Made by a program: the position numbers and the translations under genes. The notes beneath the pieces are model-generated. The model was not told the origin of the DNA. It was given only the letters and a program-made list of their open reading frames with translations, and did no database searches. 64,000 bases of DNA, taken from Candidatus Bathyarchaeota archaeon A05DMB-2. Lineage in GTDB: Archaea > Thermoproteota > Bathyarchaeia > Bathyarchaeales > Bathycorpusculaceae. The stretch lies in assembly GCA_018475625.1 (NCBI GenBank), contig JAAKEZ010000001.1, forward strand, positions 124,001 through 188,000, written 5' to 3'. Below are positions 7,934-16,460 of this stretch, piece by piece (position 1 is the stretch's first letter; every line of letters starts with the position of its first letter).

Positions 7934-8319
7934 TACAGTATCTTCTCCATTATGGCGTAACCTAATAATCTACCAGAAATTACAGCTATAAAGGATAACC
8001 CGACGTTGGCTGTCATATTCAGCAACGCAAGACCCAGCCGGTTATTATCCACCAGATTAATGGTTTCCAGTTCAAATGATGACATGGTTGTGAAAGAACC
8101 GCAAAAACCCACAGCAACAAGCAACGTGTATTTTGAATCTAGATTAAATATGAGAGAAACAACAGAGAAAATGCCTAAAGCGAAGCTGCCAACAACGTTA
8201 ACAATTAAAACATTAATTGGCAATGTTCCAATTGTAATAGGTGATTCGACAATTCTGTAGCGCAGATATGCCCCAACTACCGCGCCGATTGCTAACAGGA
8301 CGAATTCAATCCATTTCAT
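7933..8319 (-). CDS. crcB: CrcB/Fluc fluoride ion channel
   Basis: 128 residues from ATG 8319. The frame stays open to 8370, but that part lies inside the fluoride riboswitch, so MKWIEF is the better start. Four membrane helices are visible, with the family signatures GAYLRY (helix 1), NVVGSFALG (helix 2) and GFCGSFTTMSSF (helix 3 break and phenylalanine box). Fluc channels work as dual-topology dimers that let fluoride leave the cytoplasm. Downstream is DUF190, overlapping by TAATG. Expression is probably induced by fluoride through the leader. Confidence 0.92.
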   Translation of the reverse strand: MKWIEFVLLAIGAVVGAYLRYRIVESPITIGTLPINVLIVNVVGSFALGIFSVVSLIFNLDSKYTLLVAVGFCGSFTTMSSFELETINLVDNNRLGLALLNMTANVGLSFIAVISGRLLGYAIMEKIL

Positions 8320-8352
8320 CTTCTGCGTACCTACGTACCTACCTTTCTTGAA

Positions 8353-8424
8353 GGTAGGCATTATCAGCATCTCCTAAACGCGGTTTTGACCTTTAAAGCA
8401 GTCAGGGCTAATGCCATAGCGCAA
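8353..8424 (-). ncRNA. Fluoride riboswitch (crcB motif)
   Basis: On the minus strand the crcB leader carries the motif's key parts: a small stem GCT/AGC closing loop ATGGCATT (8406-8419), then CTGACTGC leading into a long stem with TAAA/TTTA and GGT/ACC pairs, then the conserved 3' block CTGATAATGCC (8357-8367). GGCATT of the loop (8410-8415) is exactly complementary to AATGCC (8357-8362), giving the pseudoknot. A TATA-like TTTAAA at about 8453-8458 would start transcription close to 8430, right at the aptamer. A second hairpin (8339-8345 with 8351-8357) starts inside the pseudoknot strand and may be the expression platform. Confidence 0.8.
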
Positions 8425-8517
8425 CTTTTCCTTCAAAAAGAAGCAAGTTGGTTTTAAACTTTATGGCTCGGAATCAGAAAAATCCAAACTTGTTGAAATT
8501 GCTCGTGCTGTAATCAA

Positions 8518-9774
8518 TTATTTTAATGGATGTTTTCCTCTAGTTAAATAAAGAAGAATGATGCCTCCAACCGCCGAAAGTATGGCTGCGTACGTAAAGG
8601 CTACCAGTGGGGATATGATAGCCCAGAGCGCCCCAACTACGGCGCTGGATGCAAAGTCCCCGATACCATTAACTGTTTGTAGTACACCAAACCCTGTGCC
8701 CCTCGACTCTGTGGGCAACAAGTCGGCTGCCGCGGTTCCTTCAATCGTGTCCGTGATTGCGGTGAAGAAACCTGCAAGGAGGAAAATCGGAACTAGCACC
8801 AAAAAGTCGGCTGTGAGAAAAGCCGTTCCCAAACACGTTATGGCAGATATAAAGTAGCCGGCTGCAAGAATTCTTCTCCTGCCAACCCTATCGCTCAACG
8901 CGCCTATTGGGAACGACGAAGCTGCGTAGGCAACATTTAGTAGGGTATACAAGCCAACTGCGATAACCGATGCTTCTAAAGCGCCTAATCTTGGAGCCAG
9001 AACCTCTTGAGCCCTCAAAGTGAATAGGCTGTTGGCGAAATTTCCAAGCCCAAAAACGCCTACACCTACTAGGAAGAGCTTAAATGACCTTGGAAGTGTC
9101 CTAATTGATTTAACAAATCCTTTATTCTCAGCTACAATATCGTCGCGCTTAGAAACTATTGGAGCGCTCGGCGACTGCTTTCTTCGGACTTCATGAACAA
9201 AGAAAACAACTATGAAAAAGGCTACTAAGCCAGGGATGACGGATACTGCAATAATTTGGTGGTAATTTAGGAATGTTAGGAAAAACAGGGCTAAAGCTGG
9301 TCCTATGATAGCGCCTAACGTGTCCATTGTCCTGTGGAAACCAAAAGCTTTTCCAGTGGCTTCTGATGGAACTGAGTCTGCCAGCAAGGCGTCTCGGGGT
9401 GGTCCTCTGGCGCCTCTTCCCAACCAAGCCGTAACTCGTAAGCCAAGCACTTGAAACCAGGAGGTAGCTGCCGCGATGAGCGGCGTGAAGATGCCTGTTA
9501 AGGCGTAGCCGATGCTGATTATAGGTTTTCTTTTGCCGATTCTGTCGCTCAAGTAACCAGAGAAAGACTTCACGAAGCTTGATGCTCCATCGGAAAAGCC
9601 TTCAATTAACCCGAGAGCTTCGGGTCCTGCCCCAATTACGGCAAGGAAGAATGGAAGAACTGCCGTGACCATTTCATGACCTGCATCGCTAAACAAACTC
9701 GTGAGTCCCATCGCGGCAACATTTGTGTTTAGCCATTTTCCTTTCTGGGAACTGTCGCCTGTTTTTTCATTCAT
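8518..9774 (-). CDS. MFS transporter
   Basis: 418 residues from ATG 9774, which overlaps the stop of the upstream gene (ATGAATGA); the frame is open to 9816, but that would sit inside the neighbour. It has twelve predicted membrane helices in two halves. The loop 2-3 motif appears as SDRIGKRKP in the N half and is repeated as SDRVGRRR in the C half, typical of the major facilitator superfamily. RGPPRDALLADS in loop 4-5 resembles the drug/metabolite efflux type. It is the last gene of a three-gene operon with a DUF6062-like protein and an alpha/alpha-toroid repeat protein. The substrate is unknown. Confidence 0.88.
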   Translation of the reverse strand: MNEKTGDSSQKGKWLNTNVAAMGLTSLFSDAGHEMVTAVLPFFLAVIGAGPEALGLIEGFSDGASSFVKSFSGYLSDRIGKRKPIISIGYALTGIFTPLIAAATSWFQVLGLRVTAWLGRGARGPPRDALLADSVPSEATGKAFGFHRTMDTLGAIIGPALALFFLTFLNYHQIIAVSVIPGLVAFFIVVFFVHEVRRKQSPSAPIVSKRDDIVAENKGFVKSIRTLPRSFKLFLVGVGVFGLGNFANSLFTLRAQEVLAPRLGALEASVIAVGLYTLLNVAYAASSFPIGALSDRVGRRRILAAGYFISAITCLGTAFLTADFLVLVPIFLLAGFFTAITDTIEGTAAADLLPTESRGTGFGVLQTVNGIGDFASSAVVGALWAIISPLVAFTYAAILSAVGGIILLYLTRGKHPLK

Positions 9775-10492
9775 TTTTAGGGGTCTTCCAGATTTCGAGT
9801 GTTCCTCGCTTGCCAACTATTTTCTTAACACTTCTCAACAGAATATTTGTTACTGCCGCACGCTCTTCCTCAGAAAACTCGTAGCTTTGCCTCTTTACGT
9901 ACTCGGCAAGTTCTGAATGCAAACGAAATAGGTTTTCCTTTTCAACTTCAGATAGAAGTTGGAGAACAGCTTGCCTTCGGTTAGCTTCCACGTTTTCTGC
10001 TGTGTAAGCCAGAGCGGCGAAGTGGGGAATGCAAAAGCCCTTCGATTCTTTGAAAAGTTTCGAAATTTCGTCGCTGGATGCAAGCAGTTCGGCAGTTTTT
10101 TTGGTGTATATTTCCATGGATTCAGTTATGTGGATGCATGCGGGGCATTTTTTCTCGTTTGCAATTATCTTGGAAAAGGCGTTTTTGTGAAGGTTATTTT
10201 GCTCAGAAACGTCTTGGATTAGCTGCTTGGTGATGCTCTGCATAATTAAGGCTATTCCGTGGCCGTCTGAAATTGTTGGCTTGTTAGCTTCTACAAGTAT
10301 TTTGTATGAGTGATTGTTGCAGAACCCTCTGCTCTGGATGATTTTTTCTCTGGCCTTGTAATCCATGACGAGCTCTTGCAGGTAATTATCAAAATATCTC
10401 TGCTCAATCTCAGTTTCTAGTTCGCAGAGGAAGCACTCGCTGTTTTTGTCGATGGCTCTTCTAATGCGGAGATAAGTGATGGTTGTGCTCAT
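9767..10492 (-). CDS. DUF6062-like protein with duplicated Cys/His motif
   Basis: 241 residues with two similar halves. Each has a CxxC pair followed about 40-60 residues later by a GFCxxH motif: CFLCELE plus RGFCNNHSY in the first half, CPACIH plus KGFCIPHF in the second. This suggests two metal (zinc or haem-like) or redox sites. The rest is alpha-helical with no signal peptide. The pattern fits the DUF6062 family as I know it; function is unassigned there too. It sits 12 bp after the toroid-repeat gene and overlaps the MFS gene by eight bases, so the three are almost certainly co-expressed. Confidence 0.7.
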   Translation of the reverse strand: MSTTITYLRIRRAIDKNSECFLCELETEIEQRYFDNYLQELVMDYKAREKIIQSRGFCNNHSYKILVEANKPTISDGHGIALIMQSITKQLIQDVSEQNNLHKNAFSKIIANEKKCPACIHITESMEIYTKKTAELLASSDEISKLFKESKGFCIPHFAALAYTAENVEANRRQAVLQLLSEVEKENLFRLHSELAEYVKRQSYEFSEEERAAVTNILLRSVKKIVGKRGTLEIWKTPKNE

Positions 10493-10504
10493 GGACTTTT
10501 TTCC

Positions 10505-11350
10505 TCAAAGGGTGAGTTTTTGCAGCGTTGTTATGGCGTAATATGTGTCTACGAAGGTGGATATTCCGAGGTCTGAACGGGCGAACCCTCCATTTTTGTT
10601 CTGGCACTTTAATACCCACTCAATTGTCTGAGAAGGATACCGTGTCTTTTCGCCGAACAGGTCCAGCGTCATAATACCATAATACGTGTGTTCCATGTAG
10701 GGCATAATACTCTCTGGCAATACTGTGAAGCCGCCGTACGGTTTTTCGCATGACCGCACAAACTCTACGACTCCTCGCGAGGCTTTCAGGTCAAAGTTAA
10801 GCAGTCTCAGTGAAGCAGCAGCGTAGAATGTGGAGTTGATGTTAGATTGACCTTGCGTTCCAAATCCACCATCTTTATTTCTGAAACGAAGAAGCCAACG
10901 GATAATTTCTCGCGTTTGAACGTCAATTTTAAGCAGATCAGCCAGTTCTAAAGCCATGAACGTTGTTATGAACTCTGAAGGAACTTCGGAGAAAACTTCC
11001 ACTGAACCAAAATATTTTTCTGAGCTAAGACGCGAAGCAAGTCGTTCTTTAAAGGTTTTTTCAACCTTTACGCCGCAAAGCTGCAAAGCCTTAGCGATAT
11101 AATAATCAGAGTAGATGCTGTCCAAGTTAAGCGCATTCAAGAATCTAATGGTCTTTTGAAGGTTAGGAAGACACGCTTTTAGAGAGTTTAGAATAGCTAG
11201 CCCATAGTACGTGTCTTGAGCGCTTGATTCTGTGCCTTGAGCGAAAGTGTAGCCGCCATCTTCATTCTGCCGATTAACAACGTATCCTATTACTTTGGCA
11301 ATCAGCGATTGGGCGTTGCCGCGACTTCCTTCAACCAGCCTATTCATCAC
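10505..11350 (-). CDS. Prenyltransferase/squalene-cyclase-type alpha/alpha-toroid repeat protein
   Basis: 281 residues made of about five repeats with the QNxxGGF-type signature: RQNEDGGYTF, FRNKDGGFGT, KPYGGFTV and CQNKNGGFAR, each followed by a helix with TYYG or TFYA. This is the toroid fold of protein prenyltransferase beta subunits and terpene cyclases. I do not see the zinc-ligand D-x-C...H set of true prenyltransferases nor the DxDD of squalene cyclases, so catalysis is doubtful. There is no signal peptide. It is the first gene of the operon with the DUF6062-like and MFS genes. Its role is unknown; a binding or scaffold function is possible. Confidence 0.75.
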   Translation of the reverse strand: MMNRLVEGSRGNAQSLIAKVIGYVVNRQNEDGGYTFAQGTESSAQDTYYGLAILNSLKACLPNLQKTIRFLNALNLDSIYSDYYIAKALQLCGVKVEKTFKERLASRLSSEKYFGSVEVFSEVPSEFITTFMALELADLLKIDVQTREIIRWLLRFRNKDGGFGTQGQSNINSTFYAAASLRLLNFDLKASRGVVEFVRSCEKPYGGFTVLPESIMPYMEHTYYGIMTLDLFGEKTRYPSQTIEWVLKCQNKNGGFARSDLGISTFVDTYYAITTLQKLTL

Positions 11351-11572
11351 TCTTCCACCTTGAGCCTAGATAGAAGCTATCAGCCTCTGCCAAATTGATG
11401 GCACAGGCGGTTAAAGGCGAGCCTCATCGCCCTTATCTCAGCAAAGGTGCGACCAAGCAATTAAGCATTTCTTCCCCAGTATCCACATTTCGATGGTGCG
11501 CAGGGGCGAATTATTAAAAGGCTTAAGAGAAATACCTGAGATAAAGAAGTGTACGTTAAGGATGGGCAAAAT

Positions 11573-12853
11573 ATGAAAGCCGTAATCTTAGCCGCTGGCG
11601 AAGGTGTGAGGCTTCAGCCAATAACCTCCACACGACCGAAGCACCTAATAAAGGTGGCTGGGAAACCGATTCTTGAACGCTGCTTGGAAGCGGTGAAAGC
11701 CGCGGGAATCAGCGAAGCAATCGTAGTCACGCATTACATGGGCGACGCCATCCGCCGGTACTTCGGCGCAGGCGAGACACTGGGGTTAAAGGTGGAGTAC
11801 GTTGAGCAGAAAGCGGTGCTTGGAACGGGCAACGCGGCGGCAGCGGTTGAGCCCAGCGTGGACGACGATTTTGTTCTGGTTTACGGAGACCTGCTCTTCG
11901 ATTCAGATGTGGCGAAACACGTAATTGACTTGTTCAGGACGGAGAAGCCGGCGGCGGTTATGACTGTGGTGCCTGTGGAGCATCCTGAAAGCTACGGCAT
12001 AGTTGAGCTTCAAAACGACAAGACGGTCAAGCGCATCGTAGAGAAACCCGCCGCAGGCGAGGCTCCGTCAAACTTGGCCAATGCGGGACTGTACGCCTTC
12101 TCTCCCGAAGTCTTTGACGCATTAAGACAGGTGAAGGCTTCTGTCCGGGGCGAGTGGGAACTCACCGACGCCATCTCACTGCTAGCCAAACGGGGCAGCG
12201 CAGTCTTGGCTGCGCAAATCGCCAAGACGGATTGGATGGACATCGGCAGACCCTGGGACCTGCTGGAAGCGAACAGTTGGGCGCTCCGGCGGATGCAGCA
12301 TGAAGTTTACGGGAACGTGGAGGACGGCGCACACTTGGTGGGTCCAGTGACAGTAGCGGAGACCGCGCGAATCCGCTCTGGCGCGTACATTGAAGGACCA
12401 AGCTTCATCGACGAGGGTAGCGATGTAGGACCAAACTGCTACATCCGCGCGTGCACAAGTTTGGGCAGAAACGTACGGGTTGGCAACGCCTGCGAAGTCA
12501 AAAACAGCATCATCATGGACGGGACACATATTGGGCACCTATCCTACGTGGGCGACAGCATAATCTGCGAACGCTGCAACTTGGCGGCAGGCACCATTAC
12601 CGCTAATCTTCGGCTGGATGATGGATCCGTGAAGATGCTTGTGAAAGGCGAAGTTGTGGATACTGGAAGAAGAAAACTTGGGGCGATTCTGGGCGACAAC
12701 GTCAAGACAGGGATAAACGCGCTCCTAATGCCCGGCGTGAAAGTTGGAGCCAATAGTTGGATAGGAGCAAACTTCACGGTGCACAGAGACCTGCCAGCAA
12801 ACACTTTCGCACTGCTAAAACAGGAAGAAGACATACACGAAAAAAGCGAGTAA
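11573..12853 (+). CDS. GlmU-like bifunctional sugar-1-P nucleotidylyltransferase / acetyltransferase
   Basis: 426 residues from ATG 11573 (GGATGGG just upstream; the open frame to 11549 is less likely). The N-terminal half has the nucleotidyltransferase signature LAAGEGVRLQPIT with RPKHLIKVAGKP, YGDLLFDSD (metal-binding Asp) and EKP. The C-terminal half from about residue 250 is a left-handed beta-helix with isoleucine-rich hexapeptides and an ANLRLDDGSVK segment as in archaeal GlmU. Such enzymes acetylate glucosamine-1-phosphate and form UDP-GlcNAc, a precursor for N-glycans and lipid-linked sugars. In archaea the exact sugar can differ. It stands alone in the plus direction. Confidence 0.85.
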   Translation: MKAVILAAGEGVRLQPITSTRPKHLIKVAGKPILERCLEAVKAAGISEAIVVTHYMGDAIRRYFGAGETLGLKVEYVEQKAVLGTGNAAAAVEPSVDDDFVLVYGDLLFDSDVAKHVIDLFRTEKPAAVMTVVPVEHPESYGIVELQNDKTVKRIVEKPAAGEAPSNLANAGLYAFSPEVFDALRQVKASVRGEWELTDAISLLAKRGSAVLAAQIAKTDWMDIGRPWDLLEANSWALRRMQHEVYGNVEDGAHLVGPVTVAETARIRSGAYIEGPSFIDEGSDVGPNCYIRACTSLGRNVRVGNACEVKNSIIMDGTHIGHLSYVGDSIICERCNLAAGTITANLRLDDGSVKMLVKGEVVDTGRRKLGAILGDNVKTGINALLMPGVKVGANSWIGANFTVHRDLPANTFALLKQEEDIHEKSE

Positions 12854-12954
12854 CAACGTTTCTCAATGCCTTCATTTAGCAGTTGCTTTTTTATCCGTCC
12901 TTTTTTACGCAAGTTCTTTGCCTAGTGCCTTGCGTTTCTTGAGAAGCCAGCCTA

Positions 12955-13027
12955 TTTGGCGCCTAATAGTGGTTTGTTGCAGAAATCTATAGAGGGCCTA
13001 TCGTTATTGGCGCAGAAACACGCCAAA
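12955..13027 (+). repeat. 73-bp repeat element with inverted-repeat ends, copy 1
   Basis: The element begins TTTGGCG and ends CGCCAAA (perfect 7-bp inverted ends). Bases 12970-13018 are identical over 49 bp, in opposite orientation, to 34999-35047. An internal stem GCGCC...GGCGC with AATA/TATT is possible. No ORF is inside. It lies in the 364-bp gap 12854-13217 between the GlmU-like and winged-helix genes. The rest of that gap holds an A/T-rich promoter element near 13170 (CAATTTTTAAATCC) and nothing else that I can support. Confidence 0.75.
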
Positions 13028-13217
13028 CATGATGAAAACGGTAGGAGGAAGGGTCAACAAGCAGAGCAAAGGGAGAGTGCCTTCAGACAATGCATGGCTC
13101 TTTTGAATAAGGACCTATAGACTGCTCCGAGCAAGAGTTTCCAGCCTTCCTTAGCAAAATCCTGTAAGCGCAATTTTTAAATCCTGAAGCATAGAGTCTT
13201 TAAGAAAGGAATACCTA

Positions 13218-13691
13218 TTGAGTGCAAAGTTACATCCTTATGTAGTATTTCTTCCCACAGAAAAAAAAGACAAGATACTCAGCGCCATATTCGGCTCCAA
13301 AGCAGGCGTTGACATCCTCCGCTTCTCACTCAAACAAGGCATAGCCAGAAACATCTACCAGAAAGACCTCGTCAAACGGTTGAACTACTCGAACAAGACA
13401 ATCATCGAAAACCTGAAAGCCCTCACCACACTCGGCGTGCTAAACGAACTGATGGAGAAGAACGAGAAAGAAGGACGCATAATCTGGGTCAAAGCCTACC
13501 AACTCACGGACCTCGGCAAATGGTTCGCCCTGCTACTCGCAGAAGAAAGCGAGTTGACGGAGCAGGAGAAAGCGGAAATTCTCCAAAGCCTATTCCGCAC
13601 CTACGTCAAACTCGTCAAAGGCTTAGCTGAAGAACTCAACATAAGCAAGAAGAATCTTGAAGAAATCTTTAGGGAAGAAATGAAAACTTGA
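13218..13691 (+). CDS. Winged-helix transcriptional regulator
   Basis: 157 residues starting at TTG 13218 with AAAGGA at 13205-13210. Residues about 18-100 form a winged helix: helices around KAGVDILRFSL and IYQKDLVKRLNYSNKTIIENLKAL (recognition helix), and a wing around GRIIWVKAYQLTDLGKWFALL. The C-terminal 45 residues are a charged helix (EEFNISKK-like region) that may dimerise. It overlaps mobB by TTGA. The pairing suggests co-expression; the HTH protein might control molybdenum or tungsten cofactor genes, but nothing in the sequence shows its target. Confidence 0.75.
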   Translation: MSAKLHPYVVFLPTEKKDKILSAIFGSKAGVDILRFSLKQGIARNIYQKDLVKRLNYSNKTIIENLKALTTLGVLNELMEKNEKEGRIIWVKAYQLTDLGKWFALLLAEESELTEQEKAEILQSLFRTYVKLVKGLAEELNISKKNLEEIFREEMKT

Positions 13692-14209
13692 AGCCCCCAG
13701 TCATCGCAGTCGTCGGCGCCAAAAAAGTCGGCAAAACCACAACCACAGAAAAACTCATAGCCGAACTCACCAAACGCGGTTGCAGGGTCGCCGCGATAAA
13801 ACACATAAGCGAACCAGACTTCACTATGGACACGCCTGGAAAAGACACGTGGCGCTACCAGCAAGCAGGCGCAAAAACCATAATCGCCATGGCACCAAAC
13901 GAAACAGCCACCATAGAAAAAGGCACCACCCAAAACACACCGCTAACAGCCCTGCTCAGAAAATGTGAAGGCAACGACGTAATCCTCATCGAAGGCTTCA
14001 AGAAAATAGTCGCCAAAAAAACAGGCATCCCAAAAATCGTCGTCGTCACCTCACAAACAGAAGCCGAAGCCGCGCTGGAAACGTACAAGCCCATACTCGC
14101 GTTCAGCGGACCATACAACCCCAACAACAAGCGCATTCCATACGCTGACGCTACGAAAAACGTGGAAAAACTCGCGGACATCATCGAAAAAACAATACTC
14201 AAAAAATAA
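13688..14209 (+). CDS. mobB: Molybdopterin-guanine dinucleotide biosynthesis protein MobB
   Basis: A 173-residue P-loop GTPase. It starts at TTG 13688 overlapping the upstream stop (TTGA). The Walker A is VVGAKKVGKTTT, followed by VAAIKHISEPDFTMDTPGKDTWRYQQAGA, the family's conserved KHxxHxxxxDxxGKDTWR region, in which the usual second histidine appears as PDF. ILIEGFK is the Walker B/EGFK motif. MobB assists MobA in attaching GMP to molybdopterin for Mo- or W-enzymes. No other cofactor genes are near, so the partners are elsewhere in the genome. Confidence 0.88.
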   Translation: MKPPVIAVVGAKKVGKTTTTEKLIAELTKRGCRVAAIKHISEPDFTMDTPGKDTWRYQQAGAKTIIAMAPNETATIEKGTTQNTPLTALLRKCEGNDVILIEGFKKIVAKKTGIPKIVVVTSQTEAEAALETYKPILAFSGPYNPNNKRIPYADATKNVEKLADIIEKTILKK

Positions 14210-14336
14210 GGAATGTTTGTTGGGTTGTGGGGCTTGGAGATTATTTGAGGGGGAGAAGGGAGAGCGTGCAAAAAGGAAGATTCTCCAAACCTTTCCACCC
14301 AACCCATTTTTCAGCTTTTCGCGTTTCCCCTCCTTC

Positions 14337-15506
14337 CTACAAGGCTTTGAAAGCCTCAAACCAACGGTTGTACAGCGACAGCATGTCCAGCGAAACGCTT
14401 GGTTTCCGCTCTTCCAATATCTGCCTGAAATCACTCATCGTTATAGACCTCGGCTTTGCCTCCTTGTCCATAGCTTTGCCGGACTCGAAGAACTCGCCGA
14501 TGAGCTTCAACTGGGCTGACTGGCAAACATCGCGAATGTCGCTTCCCGAAAAGCCCTCCGAAAGTCGCGCCAACTCATGCAAATCCACATCTTGGTCAAT
14601 CTGAAGATTGCTTGTGTAAAGCTTCAGCATCATCAACCTCGTGTGATGGTCTGGTAGCGGAACCAGAATCCTCTTCTGGAACCTGCGAATAAACGCCCAG
14701 TCCAAATCCCACGGCTTGTTGGTGGCGCCGATGACGTAAACGTGAAGGTTCTTGCCTTTGTCCACGATGCCGTCCATTTCCTTCAAGAACTGGTTGCGCA
14801 CGCGAATTTCGCCGCCCACCTCGTTCGAGTGCTGCCCCATCAACGAGTCCAGCTCGTCAACGAACACTATGGCGGGTTTGCCTTCGTTCGAAGATTTTCT
14901 GGCTGAGCCGAAGAGTTTAGCCACGTTCTGCTCTGCTTCACCCAGCCATTTAGACATAATCGAAGCCGCATCAATCGAGTAAAAGTTGGCGTCAATCTCG
15001 GTGGCGACGGCCGCCGCAAGCAAAGTCTTACCGCATCCAGGCGGACCAAAAAGCAGAATACCTCTGGGCCAGCCCAGCGGGAATAGGTCAGGCCGCTGAA
15101 CCGGGTAAACAATCGCTTCTTTAACCGCCTTCTTTGCCATATCCAAGCCCACAACTTCTTCCCAGTTGACCTCAGGCTTTTCAGTGACCACAAGCTCAGC
15201 TGGTGTTTTTCCGCCGCCGCCCGTGGCTGTTTCGCCGCCGTCTCCGCCGTTGTTGGATTCCGACTGCATGTCAAGAGGCGAAACCGACCCCTGCAACGCC
15301 TTAATCCGTTCCTGATAGGCGATTGCCCTTTGAACGTAAACCTTGTTTAAACCGTACTCAGGATAAAGCTGGACAAGCTGCAACAGGCTTTCGATGGCTT
15401 TCTGATAAAGCGTTATCGCTCTGCCCTTTGCCCCCTGCTTGTCTAAGCGCACGGCGTCCAGCGCGTATGCGGTTGCGGCTTTTTCAAGCTCTTGTGAAGC
15501 GCTCAT
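14337..15506 (-). CDS. cdvC: CdvC/Vps4-type AAA ATPase, cell division
   Basis: 389 residues. Residues 1-72 are a MIT-type three-helix domain (AxxYALDAVRLDKQGAKGRA), which binds ESCRT-III tails. A Gly-rich linker (about 75-105) follows, then one AAA module: Walker A GPPGCGKT at about 154-161, Walker B VFVDELDSL, pore segment SKWLGEAEQNV, and arginine-finger region RRFQKRI. It ends with the Vps4 C-terminal helix. It remodels and recycles CdvB polymers at the division site. It is the last gene of the Cdv operon, 19 bp after cdvB. The length fits archaeal Vps4 proteins. Confidence 0.95.
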   Translation of the reverse strand: MSASQELEKAATAYALDAVRLDKQGAKGRAITLYQKAIESLLQLVQLYPEYGLNKVYVQRAIAYQERIKALQGSVSPLDMQSESNNGGDGGETATGGGGKTPAELVVTEKPEVNWEEVVGLDMAKKAVKEAIVYPVQRPDLFPLGWPRGILLFGPPGCGKTLLAAAVATEIDANFYSIDAASIMSKWLGEAEQNVAKLFGSARKSSNEGKPAIVFVDELDSLMGQHSNEVGGEIRVRNQFLKEMDGIVDKGKNLHVYVIGATNKPWDLDWAFIRRFQKRILVPLPDHHTRLMMLKLYTSNLQIDQDVDLHELARLSEGFSGSDIRDVCQSAQLKLIGEFFESGKAMDKEAKPRSITMSDFRQILEERKPSVSLDMLSLYNRWFEAFKAL

Positions 15507-15525
15507 TTTTTGTTTGCACCATTTT

Positions 15526-16422
15526 TTATTCAGGTGATCGTAACTCGATTTTGATTTTTCCCTTGGTTCCTAAATTCTCAAGGGCTCTCTCGATTTCCTC
15601 ATTCGAGGTTTGCAGTTCGCTTGAACAGCGGCTTAAGTCTATTTCGCCGTTGCTCTTGCGCACGTACTCGAGAAGCACATCTTCGAGTGAAGGCTTCTCA
15701 ACTTTTAGCGAAATTTCTTTTATCTCAGATTTTTTGTAAGAAAATAGGGTTTTTGAAGACTCCACGCCAGTTTCGTCCACAGACTTGCGTCCAATCGCCT
15801 GCGAGCAGCTGGCGGAAAGGGCAACGAGCTCTTTTATGGGCGCTGCTTTTTCAGGCTGGACAGAAGTTGCTGGTGGCTCGGGAAGAGTTTCGGTGAGCTT
15901 CTGCTCTATGAAGCTGGTGACTTCTTTCAGTATTTCCTCTCCGCCTTCGGTTTTCCTGCCGACAGGTATGACAGATTCATCAGCCGAAATCTTCGTTGCA
16001 CTGAGTGTCTCATGGATGGCTGCGTTAACATTGTTCAGTTCAGTGGAAACATCAGGCAGCACCTGGAAGAGTTCCTGCGAAACGTTCTGGAGAAGTTTCA
16101 ATGCAGGTTTCAAGTCGACGACGATGTCGCTTAGTTCCTTGATGGTCTCAAGTCTAAGAACTACACGTTCAATGGCTAACTGCACATTGTAAAGAAACTT
16201 TATCAGCTTTCGCACTTCGGCGATTTCGTTCGCACATATCGCAGCGCGTTCTTTATTGTTCTTCTTCAACGCACCCATGCAGGTTTCGAAAAGTATGCGA
16301 TCTCTCTCTTTCAGCCTGTAACTTGCCTGCTCCAGCTTGTTCTGTTGAATCTTAAGCGTACAAATCGATTTGGCAGCGACATCCCGAATGGATGGAGGGC
16401 TTGAGTTTGTTAGACCCTTCAT
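15526..16422 (-). CDS. cdvB: CdvB, ESCRT-III-like protein with C-terminal winged helix
   Basis: 298 residues from ATG 16422, chosen because GGAGGG lies seven bases upstream; a GTG at 16440 is in frame. The N-terminal two-thirds is a Snf7-type helical core (LEQASYRLKERDRILFE... EIAEVRKLIKFLYNVQLAIERVVLRLETI). A Pro-rich stretch (LPEPPATSVQP) may act as the MIM2-like motif for the CdvC MIT domain. The final about 55 residues (LEDVLLEYVRKSNGEIDLSRC to the end) look like the broken winged helix that recruits CdvB to CdvA. This domain order matches the main CdvB of TACK archaea. It lies 38 bp behind cdvA. Confidence 0.92.
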   Translation of the reverse strand: MKGLTNSSPPSIRDVAAKSICTLKIQQNKLEQASYRLKERDRILFETCMGALKKNNKERAAICANEIAEVRKLIKFLYNVQLAIERVVLRLETIKELSDIVVDLKPALKLLQNVSQELFQVLPDVSTELNNVNAAIHETLSATKISADESVIPVGRKTEGGEEILKEVTSFIEQKLTETLPEPPATSVQPEKAAPIKELVALSASCSQAIGRKSVDETGVESSKTLFSYKKSEIKEISLKVEKPSLEDVLLEYVRKSNGEIDLSRCSSELQTSNEEIERALENLGTKGKIKIELRSPE

Positions 16423-16460
16423 GCTCTTCCCTCCATCCACTCCATCGCCCTTGTTTAGGC

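Noticed and set aside
12010-12538. Minus-strand frames inside the GlmU-like gene
   Set aside because: Antisense shadows of a well-supported enzyme with catalytic motifs.
14217-14604. Plus-strand frames of 100-125 codons over the 3' end of cdvC
   Set aside because: They overlap CdvC in antisense and have no recognisable features.
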